Source of the DNA: Schistocerca nitens
Lineage: Eukaryota; Arthropoda; Insecta; Orthoptera; Acrididae
DNA: 64,000 nt
Assembly: GCF_023898315.1 (NCBI RefSeq)
Contig: NC_064615.1
Coordinates: 733,443,450-733,507,449 of the forward strand
Direction: 5' to 3'
Positions 55,583-64,000 of the stretch are shown piece after piece (the stretch's first letter is position 1; each line of letters begins with the position of its first letter). The notes below the pieces were generated by a model. The model made no database searches. It had not been told where the DNA came from and was given only the letters and a program-made list of their open reading frames with translations. The position numbers and the translations under genes are program-made.

Positions 55583-57159
55583 CAGGGTGTTACAAAAAGG
55601 TACGGCCAAACTTTCAGGAAACATTCTTCACACACAAAGAAAGAAAATATGTTATGTGGACATGTGTCCGGAAATGCTTACTTTCCATGTTAGAGTTCAT
55701 TTTATTACTTCTCTTCAAATCACATTAATCATGGAATGGAAATACACAGCAACAGAACGTACCAGCGTGACTTCAAACACTTGGTTACAGGAAATGTTCA
55801 AAATGTCCTTCGTTAGCGAGGATACATGCATCCACCCTCCGTCGCATGGAATCCCTGATGCGCTGATGCAGCCCTGGAGAATGGCGTATTGTATCACAGC
55901 CGTCCACAATACGAGCACGAAGAATCTCTACATTTGGTACCGGGGTTGCGTAGACAAGAGCTTTCAAATGCCCCCATAAACGAAAGTCAGGAGGGTTGAG
56001 GTTAGGAGAGCGTGGAGGCCATGGAATTGGTCCGCCTCTACCAATCCATCGGTCACCGAATCTGTTGTTGAAAAGCGTACGAACACTTCGACTGAAATGT
56101 TCAGGAACTCCATTGTGCATGAACCACATGTTGTGTCGTACTTGTAAAGGCACATGTTCTAGCAGCACAGGTAGAGTATCCCGTATGAAATCATGATAAC
56201 CTGCTCCATTGAGCGTAGGTGGAAGAACATGGGGCCCAATCAAGACATCACCAACAATGCCTGCCCAAACGTTCACAGAAAATCTGTGTTGATGACGTGA
56301 TTGCACAATTGCGTGCCGATTCTCGTCAGCCCACACACGTTGATTGTGAAAATTTACAATTTGATCACGTTGGAATGAAGCCTCATCCGTAAAGAGAACA
56401 TTTGCACTGAAATGAGGATTGACAGATTGTTGGATGAACCATTCGCAGAAGTGTACCCGTGGAGGCCAATCAGCTGCTGATAGTGCCTGCACACGCTGTA
56501 CATGGTACGGAAACAACTGGTTCTCCCGTAGCACTCTCCATACAGTGACGTGGTCAACGTTACCTTGTACAGCAGCAACTTCTCTGACGCTGACGTTAGG
56601 GTTATCGTCAACTGCACGAAGAATTGCCTCGTCCATTGCAGGTGTCCTCGTCGTTCTAGGACTTCCCCAGTCGCGAGTCATAGGCTGGAATGTTCCGTGC
56701 TCCCTAAGACGCCGATCAATTGCTTCGAACGTCTTCCTGTCGGGACACCTTCGTTCTGGAAATCTCGATACAAACGTACCGCACCACGGCTATTGTCCCG
56801 TGCTAATCCATACATCAAATGGGCATCTGCCAACCCCGCATTTGTAAAGATTGCACTGACTGCAAAACCACGTTCGTAATGAACACTAACCTGTTGATGC
56901 TACGTACTGATGTGCTTGATGCTAGTACTGTAGAGCAATGAGTCGCATGTCAACACAAGCACCGAAGTCAACATTACATTCCTTCAATTGGGCCAACTGG
57001 TGGTGAATCGAGGAAGTACAGTACATACTGACGAAACTAAAATGAGCTCTTACATGGAAATTAAGCGTTTCCCGACACATGTCCGCATAACATCTTTTCT
57101 TTATTTGTGTGTGAGGAATGTTTCCTGAAAGTTTGGCCGTACCTTTTTGTAACACCCTG
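55583..57159 (-). mobile_element. mariner-related transposon with ~120-bp inverted repeats (DD41D type)
   Basis: Both ends read CAGGGTGTTACAAAAAGGTA and stay similar for about 120 bp. TA lies at 55581-55582 and 57160-57161. 1577 bp. Inserted downstream of the Tigger transposase frame. Confidence 0.92.
55785..56860 (-). pseudogene. mariner-related transposase, one frameshift and a catalytic change
   Basis: The N-terminus (ADAHLMYGLARDNSRGAVRL, from about 56820) runs in one frame to a shift near 56745, then 298 residues are open from 56681 to 55785: MDEAILRAVDDNPNVSVREV (helix-turn-helix), VLFTDEASFQRDQIVN (first D), WFMHNGVPEHFSRSV and WPPRSPNLNPPDFRLWGHLK. The second catalytic position is Asn (MHN instead of MHD). 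I count 41 residues from it to the final D, so the family is DD41D. The substitution alone should abolish catalysis. Confidence 0.85.
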
Positions 57160-57396
57160 TAGTATACACTCGAGGACTAAGTTTTCTTTGAAAATTAATG
57201 TATTTTTGGATTTAATAAAGTATATCCTCTGTGTTTTAAATTTGTATCCTTCGGTTTGATAAAGTACAGTACACTATATCCCCTATTTTTACAAAATAAA
57301 TGAATAAAATAAAATTCAGACACTCAATAATCCGACACTTCCGCTAATCCGGAAGCCATATGTGCCAGGAATGGCCGGATTATCGAAAGTCTAGTG

Positions 57397-58363
57397 TATA
57401 TTGTACTTGTAGATCGTTAGACCAAACTAACCGTAACATTACCAGTATCTTTTCTGTATTTATAAAGATTTATCATAAAGCGTTAGCAGCACTATCAGAC
57501 TGTTTGATGACTAAGCATTAATATACAAAAAGTATTGTCGTTTAACGATCGTAAGAAAATTGACATGCTTGGACCTTAGGCGGACATTCGAGTCGCTATA
57601 CTGAATGTCACTTTTTGTTAAATGTGAACAAATCTAAGATGTAGCGTAAATTTATGGGGGTGGGGTTCAGGATAGGGGTTGTACAAACGTGGGCCTCAGT
57701 TTAGCATTTATTTCATGGAGCGTCTTAAATAGTAAACCACTTACCATGAAGCACATATACATATGCCTGTAACTCGTAATAACTTTACGTAGAGCTAAAA
57801 TAATAAAGAGCAAAATTAACCTTATAAGAACAACAGGACAAATTCATACACGTAAAAATTGAATTTTGCCCTGTAACGTGCAACCGAGTAACAACATAAC
57901 AATTTACAATTTCTGGCACCCGGCCATAATCAGAAAAACAAGAACTGTAAAACTTAGGATGCCAAAGAATACTTAACCTCATCTAGGATTAATACTATAT
58001 ATAACCTCCAACTATACCTTGATATATAACGGGCGATCGAAAAGTTTCCGTCAATGTCACACTAACCCCTTCCTACATGCCTAAGTTTATACAGTGCTCG
58101 GATATTCCCGTTACAAACTTCTATAGAAGGGAGCGAGTACATAATATATTGAATAAGAAACCATATCTGGAAACGTACCGTTTCCATACTGCAGTTGTTT
58201 GAAATCATGTTTGGTAGGTAGATTTGCAACAGGGTAGTCATGGTGGGGGGCGTTTACATTGGACTGGCTGATGTCGTTTGATGTCTTTTCTGTCTCTCTC
58301 GCCTGGTTCAAGCCTCACTCACATGTCTGTGAGTGTTAGAGTTGGTGTAGAGTGTTCGTGGTG
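57397..58363. other. no gene recognised
   Basis: Near 58028 a sequence GGGCGATCGAAAAGTTTCCG resembles a mariner-type terminal repeat, but no partner end was found. Confidence 0.35.
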
Positions 58364-58693
58364 CTAGTTTCCCATCCACAACATACTGTACGGTGCTGTG
58401 AGCAACATCCGTTGCTCGCGTATTCTCAGACGGGTTCTCTTCAACACGACGTAGTACGGCCTCATCCAGTTCGAGTGTGAGGCGTACCCTTGGAACACCA
58501 CAGTGACGCCTGCTGGCGGTGAAAGTATCTCTTTCTCGATGCCATTGCGTAATTGTAGCGGAAAGGAATGCAATGGATTCGGACGTCGGGCATAACGATG
58601 TTGATAAAGGCTACGAGCAGCTCTTTCATTACCTTGAACTTCGCCATACAGAAGCATCATATCGATGTATTCTTCAAACGTGTACACAGTCAT
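58364..58693 (-). pseudogene. mariner-related transposase, N-terminal fragment
   Basis: A 109-residue frame beginning MTVYTFEEYIDMMLLYGEVQ and GNERAARSLYQHRYARRPNP, the same N-terminal DNA-binding module as the transposases at 47.5 and 56.8 kb. The similarity ends after about 45 residues. The rest (NGIEKEILSPPAGVTVVF) looks frameshifted. The catalytic domain is absent. Confidence 0.65.
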
Positions 58694-58849
58694 GTGAATG
58701 CGGCTCGAACCATGTCAGAGGGGTAGAAAAGAGATATCAATTGACATTAGCCACTCCAACGTAAGCACCCCTCCCCCCACCCCGCATACACATACACAAA
58801 CACACACCATGTCAACATTGTTGCAAACGTACCTAGAATGCATGTTTTC

Positions 58850-58985
58850 AAGCAGATGATATGCATGTCGGGTCTCCAGCCGGAATATATCGTCATCTGG
58901 ACACAATATTTCGGCGGTCCACCTATCCGCCATTGCAGGTGAGGACGCCGTTGCACTAACTCACCGGAACTGAAATCAAACACTC
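58850..58985 (-). repeat. Penelope-type terminal repeat with decayed hammerhead-like core
   Basis: The minus strand reads CACCTGCAATGGCGG, a loop, CCGCC, then GAAATATTGTGTC. GGCGG and CCGCC can pair as stem II between a changed CTGATGA box and the GAAA box. The complement of this block matches 61021-61150. Confidence 0.5.
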
Positions 58986-59189
58986 CGTGGCGGTTCCTTT
59001 ATACACCTACCGTAGGTCCACCGCCCGTGCGCGAACATAACTGCCGTCTAGCGCAACAGTGCACTGGTGGGGAAGGCTCGTGGAAACGAGAGATCAATAT
59101 TAAACACTAGTGACAACTTTTGATGATAGACACAAAGACCGCTGTTTCTTCATGTAAGACAAAACAGGGATGCAACTCTTACATAAAGG

Positions 59190-59650
59190 CTATCCCTTAC
59201 CTCTGTTTATAATATTGTCAGATAGCCAGATTTGAATGGCTTCTTTCACTACACAGTCCCAATACAGCGACGCAGGGGCTACCACTTGTGTCTCATCGTA
59301 CATTTTATGTCCTTCAGTAAGAGAACGTTCCACTACTGCAGATTTTTCTGGCTGAAATAAACATGTGTTGCGTTGATGCTCCACGCATCGATCCTCGACC
59401 ACGCTTTCCCACAATGGCAGGGAATCTTGTAGAGCCCAGGCTTTCTCAAATCCAAATCACCCTTCACTGAGCCAGCAGGGCACTGGTCTTAGCTGGCGGA
59501 CAGAATACACTCTTCATATCAAATTTCTTTAAAATTCTTCCTATTTTTGAAGATTTGCTACCCGTAAAAGGTAGGAATGTCACCAATTTGCTTATATATT
59601 CTGTTGGTTCCCACAAAGTCCAGTCTGTAGACCACGACGGATGTGATTGT
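59190..59650 (-). pseudogene. Penelope-like element: GIY-YIG endonuclease end
   Basis: The minus strand gives GSVKGDLDLRKPGLYKIPCHCGK (start of a GIY-YIG-type region, with part of it lost), then CVEHQRNTCLFQPEKSAVVE, RSLTEGHKMYDETQVV and SLYWDCVVKEAIQIWLSDNI, the conserved end of the Penelope-like endonuclease (EHxR, KSAVAEH, GH, DR/WDxxIKEAIEI, NRD/NRG). The RT domain should lie upstream (higher coordinates) but is not readable. One internal gap or shift lies near 59400. Confidence 0.78.
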
Positions 59651-59749
59651 CAGTATAACCGTTCTCCTTAAACACAGCTCTTAGATGATCGTTTCCATGA
59701 ACTTTCCCCATCGGTGCGCTGTTGTGCCTTGCGCTAAAGGACAGTTATG

Positions 59750-61018
59750 TTCGCGCATGTCTGGTGGACCTACACTTGGTGTATAATGGAGCTGCCGCAG
59801 CGTGTTTGATTTCCAGGCAATCACCATAGGCTGCACCACCTGCTCCTTCAGTCTCCATGATTTCTACCTTACTATTTATGGTTGTCCTATCCAACACACC
59901 CTCATCCTGAGATTCCTTGACCTTACCCTCGACCGTCACCTCACCTGAACCCCTCATCTCCTGATCATCCAGCAGAAAGCCCATTCTCACCTCAACCCCC
60001 TGAAACTCTTGTCTGGCCGGACCTGGGGACTGCATCCTTCCACCATCCTCCATACCTACAAATCCCTCATCTGCCCTATCCTCTGTTATGGCAGCATTGT
60101 CTGAGTCTCTGTCCCTCCCCCTTTTTTATAAGGCCCTCCAAATCCTAGAACGCCATACACTCCGCCTTGCCTTCCTTCCCCCCCCATGACTCTCCACCCC
60201 CTGGTTTACTCCACCATCTCCACCCCCCACTCGTTGCCGCGCCTCTATCGCTGTATCCCTCCCTCTTTCCACCTCCACGCCCTCTATCTCCTTCATCAGG
60301 GAAATTTCCAGCGCTTCCCTCTCCCAGATGTCGAACTTTGACATGACCTCTACCCTTCTTACCAACTGCTGCCTGGCCTTGTTCCCCTCCCCCTTCCCAG
60401 CCCCCCTTTTCCTCTCCTTTCCTTCTCCCAGAGTGGAGTTCCCTCCTTCCACCTGAGTCTCTGCACACCCTCCCCAGCCCTCCTTTGGCATGTCCCCCAC
60501 CTCATCCCCCTTTCTCTCCCCTCCTTTTCCCTTCTTCCTTTAACTCCCCCCCCCCCCCCCCGGCAGAACCGCCCAGGTTTTTATTCATTATCAAGTGTGC
60601 TGTGTTAGTGTTGTATTTGGTGCTGTTATACAGTTTCATCTAGTGATGTAGTTTTAATTGTGTGCTCGACCCGTATATAGTCCATGATTGTTTGTGTGCT
60701 TTTTATACTGTGGCTGACTTTTAACTTGTTTTTGCCTTCACTGTTTTTTGAGTGTGCTTCAAATTGCCAGCTGTGTTCTTTTAACTTTATATCGACTTTT
60801 TAACTGTCCCCCAGTGTATGTCCCCGTATTACTGTGTATTTTAAATCCCATCATCTCAGTTTATGGTGTGTTTTATGTCCCCCTTTTTATCCCCCTTTTA
60901 TGTAACATTTCGCCTTCCTGTATTTTTCTGTAAAGCCCTGTGGTTGAAGAGCGGTGGACTGTGCCACTGCCAGCCCTCCCCTGCCCTTGTGGGTCAGGGG
61001 AATGAAATTACAATAAAG
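59750..61018 (+). mobile_element. 5'-truncated LINE (I/Jockey-like), C-terminus and 3' end
   Basis: The plus-strand frames give ALSSVMAALSESL, LPLFYKALQILERHTLRLAFL, HPLVYSTISTPHSLPRLYRC and HLHALYLLHQGNF (60080-60310), the region after RT in Jockey/I-type LINEs (LQ..ALR...). The 3' end has GAATGAAATTACAATAAAG followed by A-rich sequence. A poly-C run lies at about 60547-60563. The strongly pyrimidine-rich composition reflects its proline/serine-rich reading frames. Confidence 0.6.
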
Positions 61019-61020
61019 AA

Positions 61021-61150
61021 AAAAGTGTTTGATTTCAGTTACAGTGAGTTAGTGCATTCCTTTCTCACCTGAAAATGGCGCCCAGGTGGACCGCCGAAAT
61101 ATTGGGTCGAGATGATGATATGTTCCAGCTGGAGGCCAGACATAAATATC
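61021..61150 (+). repeat. Penelope-type terminal repeat, opposite orientation
   Basis: Matches the complement of 58850-58985: GTGTTTGATTTCAGTT, GTGAGTTAGTGCA, GGTGGACCGCCGAAATATTG. CTGA at 61069-61072 and GAAA at 61096-61099 bracket a GGCG/CGCC stem. Confidence 0.55.
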
Positions 61151-62640
61151 ATGGCTGTAGCATGGAAACCATATGTTTCTCAACATGGGTTCCTATTCAA
61201 AATATTATGGACTCACTTCCCTCTACAAGTCCTTTAACTCTGTAATGAGAATTTCTGAACACCTTGTATGTATGTATCGGAGTCACGCTGGGTTGCACAT
61301 TCGCTGCAGCATTGCCCTCAAATGGAAATTTTTGTTCACCTCTTCCACCATTAATACTGTCAACATGCACCTAAAGCACCAGCTACCCATAACACTACCA
61401 AGCTATCCACACTTACGTCAGAATAACTTCTTGTACAATGATATTGTGACTGTTCATCCACACAAAAGCAATACGAACAAAATCTTCATGCAACAAGAGT
61501 GAGCCACGAGCTCAGTCACATATAATTAATAAGACAATAAGCTCTTAAAATAGCTGGAGTAACCAACTGATTTATGCTCACAGAGATGAAACATTTCTGC
61601 TTGGTACGCTTTTTCAAGCCCACAGGCTGTCCTAGCACAGTTATGCCTCCTCTGTCTCACAGTATACACTGTCGCACTGTGCCATATATGCAAACAACTA
61701 CTTACACAGTCTCCCCAGATTTTCGTGCAGTACGTTGTTCACAAGAGGCTACACTCGATGCACTGTTCGCACACAACACTGTGCACCGCTTCATTCTCAT
61801 GCCACCAGGATGCCACTGTAATGGCGGCGCCTGTCCCAGATGATGATGCTTGTTCCCATGCCTTCAGCAGACTCATTACTTTCGTCCTAGCCTGTCGCAA
61901 GATCAGTCACGGCGGTGCTCTAATCCAACATGTGACGGCAACGTCCACCCTCTCGTAGCACGAATGTAACTCTCGACTCGAGAAGATTCTCTGGCGGCGG
62001 AGAAATCGACCACGCCGTTCGACATGGCACAAAGATAGCGAGTACAAAGAAGAGAAAGAACTCCATACCTTTCGATTACTAAACTACCGAACGTCTTTCT
62101 TAGCCCGTCAAATTGTCTGATTATTTATGAATAACATCAGCAGGGATTATCAAATAGAACTGTCACGTAAATCTTATAGTGATGAGGGTGATTTTGACGC
62201 AGATGCCTTGGAAAGATTCTTGGAAAGTGCAACGCATCTGTAAAGACAAACTCTTAGAACAATGTAGTACACCCAGTTCTAGAATACTGAACACTTCTAC
62301 GTTTGAAGTCCTTATAATCAGGCTAACATTGTACAGCAAACTAGTTCTGAGATATGTTGACGGAATTGTAGGTGATCAATACAGGACGTGCAAAAGTGTT
62401 ACTGAAACGCTGAAGGAATATAAATGATAATGTTTCGAGGAAGACTTTGACAGTAAATTTGAAGAAGCGGTATTAGAGGAAGGCTATAGCCAATTCAGCT
62501 GCCTCTATCATCTATTTCGTGATGGGATCATGAGGATACGACGACAGACATCAAGACGCACACTGAGAGATATGTAAAATTATCTTTACCGCATTCGATG
62601 TGTGAATGGAATGTAAGAAATATCCTTAATACGCTGCCAG
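61151..62640. other. no gene recognised
   Basis: No repeat or exon assigned. Candidate later exons of the esterase were looked for by motif (EDCLxLNVY, GESAGG) and not seen. Confidence 0.35.
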
Positions 62641-63865
62641 ACAAAAAATGAAGCACCCAGATGGGGAGAAGGAAACGAGATGAAACTTCATGGGCTGATG
62701 TTATTTCACTGCTTAAAAAATCAAGATACATTTACGAAGAACTTCACAGTATATATCCCCTCATCAGTAGGACGTTGAACCCCTCTAACCTGCATCCAGG
62801 CAGTGATTCGGTTGGAAACGGTCTCATTAATCCGCTGCGTCCTCTACAGAGGCCAGCTGGTCCTGAAATGTTGTAACTTGTCCTTGATATCTTGGATTAT
62901 AGCAGTGGGATTGAGTTGAGGTCCGACCTGGATTGACACATGTTCTACCGGACACAGATTTTGGTATTCCGCTAGCCACAGGAGTATCTCAAAATCACGC
63001 AGACAGTTCATGGAGGCACGCGCCATGTGTCAGCCACCATTGTCCTCTTTATAAATGTGATCACAATAGTGGCGCCTAAGAGGTAACATATGAGGGGCAG
63101 GACATCCGTCACATACCATTGTGCCACCCGAGATCTCTTAATCGCTACCACCGTGATCTGCAGTCATAACCGATGGCTGCCCACACCATGACGCCAACAT
63201 GAACACCACTGGGCCTCTCCAAAACAGTGGAAGAATGGGACCTCTCCCTCGGTCGCCACCACACTCGCCGACGATGCTCATTTGGTAAAGTGTAGAACCG
63301 CTGTCTATCACTGTACATGATTCCCCGTCACGACACCATTCCAAACATAGAATCTTGTATTGTGATGTTAAGGGCAGCCTATGCATGGGACAGTAATTCT
63401 CTAAATTGACTGGCGACTAATGACGGGCGATGATAGAATTGCAGGAATTCTACTATTTCTTCTTGGATGACTGATACAGATCTGAACAGGCTATAATGTG
63501 CTTGGTGCACAATATGGTAGTCCACCCTTGTTGTGGTTTCGACCGAGCTCTTGATGACAGGTTTGTTTGCGTCACGTTGCCAATCAGTCCTACACCGGGC
63601 CACTGTTGCGAACGCTCCACAAAACTGAAACTTGCTCGGTTCGACCAGCTGGCCAAATGAAAACCTCCCAGGTAGTACTCGGCATCTCAGCGTCCTCCAT
63701 AATCATCCTCCATACTGACGACGCAACATGTGACACTGTTCATCCCCCTTGTATTTCCTACTGGTAACAACATTAACCGTGAACTACACTTGCGCTCTCT
63801 GGTGACCGTCCTACCTGTCACTGAGAATGAAAGTCTAATCATTTAATGGCCTGCCAGTGGTGTGA
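62641..63865 (-). mobile_element. Tc1-like transposon, decayed
   Basis: The left end GACAAAAAATGAAGCACCCAG near 62640 resembles Tc1-type terminal repeats. The other end near 63835-63865 includes GGCCATTAAATGATTAG on the minus strand, similar to the element at 49456 with an internal deletion. The edges are approximate. Confidence 0.6.
62850..63760 (-). pseudogene. Tc1-like transposase relic
   Basis: The minus strand gives MHRLPLTSQYKILCLEWCRD (normally PL...HR..RL.WC), RRRVWWRPRERSHSSTVLER, GVHVGVMVWAAIGYDCRSR, and then a tail with IIQDIKDKLQHF. The DNA-binding half and the second catalytic block are eroded. Multiple frameshifts. Confidence 0.7.
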
Positions 63866-64000
63866 ATGTGTACGAAGTCACGCTGACGTCCGACGACGTC
63901 TTCTGTGTGCTTCACATGGTTTGGCACGCAGTGTATCAGTACTGAGCGTCTTGCGCTATGCACCGTACAGCAACTTCCGGAGTGCGTATGTACACTACTG

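Larger units (their letters stand above)
53622..57396 (+). mobile_element. Tigger/pogo-type transposon, decayed
   Basis: Terminal inverted repeats CACCAAACTCTCGCTAATCC (left) and CACTAGACTTTCGATAATCC (right complement), flanked by TA (53620-53621, 57397-57398). It contains a SINE (53659-53842) near its left end and a mariner-related transposon (55583-57159) after its transposase. Confidence 0.9.

Noticed and set aside
60126-60500. 124- and 107-residue minus-strand frames rich in Gly, Glu and Arg
   Set aside because: Antisense of a pyrimidine-rich LINE C-terminal region. Low complexity.

Overview
The window is insect genomic DNA, most likely from a large-genome orthopteran such as a locust or grasshopper. 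That is an inference: two tRNA-derived SINE types and a TG...CA solo LTR look like repeats I remember as abundant in Schistocerca, and no search was run. There is no prokaryotic gene organisation, no CRISPR array and no rRNA gene. Almost every coding stretch belongs to a transposable element (TE).

Host gene. Two phase-compatible exons support one + strand gene. A signal-peptide exon lies at 20843-20911 (TATA box at 20787, donor GTAAGT). A second exon at 49029-49166 encodes the start of a carboxylesterase fold. If they are joined, intron 1 is 28.1 kb and full of transposons. Later exons are not visible and probably lie beyond the window.

1-14.4 kb is a nested stack. A decayed Ty3/gypsy element (A) carries two SINEs and a Tc1-like transposon (2631-13511, TA target duplication). 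The Tc1-like transposon was in turn split by a young LTR retrotransposon (B, 2730-12242, TTAG duplication) whose two 731-bp LTRs differ at two positions. B has lost the end of gag, the protease and the front of RT, and carries a 71-bp tandem array before its 3' LTR. 15815-16291 is a solo LTR.

17.5-31 kb holds two opposed copies of an unclassified ~2.3-kb repeat, here called R. One is compact (17.5-19.95 kb). The other is stretched by a SINE, a LINE tail, an intact RTE-like LINE (1049-aa ORF) and an intact 1422-bp Tc1-like element. A third R copy is at 45.9-46.77 kb. Exon 1 and a decayed Tc1 lie between the first two copies.

31.4-43.9 kb starts with a CR1/Jockey-like LINE broken by a piggyBac remnant. 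A minus-strand gypsy element (C) follows, interrupted by a mariner, a second intact 1422-bp Tc1 and a SINE. The gag/protease end of C has been flipped by an inversion between two 228-bp inverted repeats (40271-40498 and 43688-43915). The proof is one SINE split across the inversion, with matching 9-bp target duplications on the two separated halves.

44-64 kb holds LINE fragments, two transposons of a mariner-related family whose countable copy has 41 residues between the catalytic D positions, a Tigger/pogo element, a Penelope-like fragment with possible decayed hammerhead-ribozyme motifs, and several Tc1 relics.

The elements most likely to be functional, or recently so, are the RTE-like LINE and the two Tc1 copies. 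Everything else is broken.
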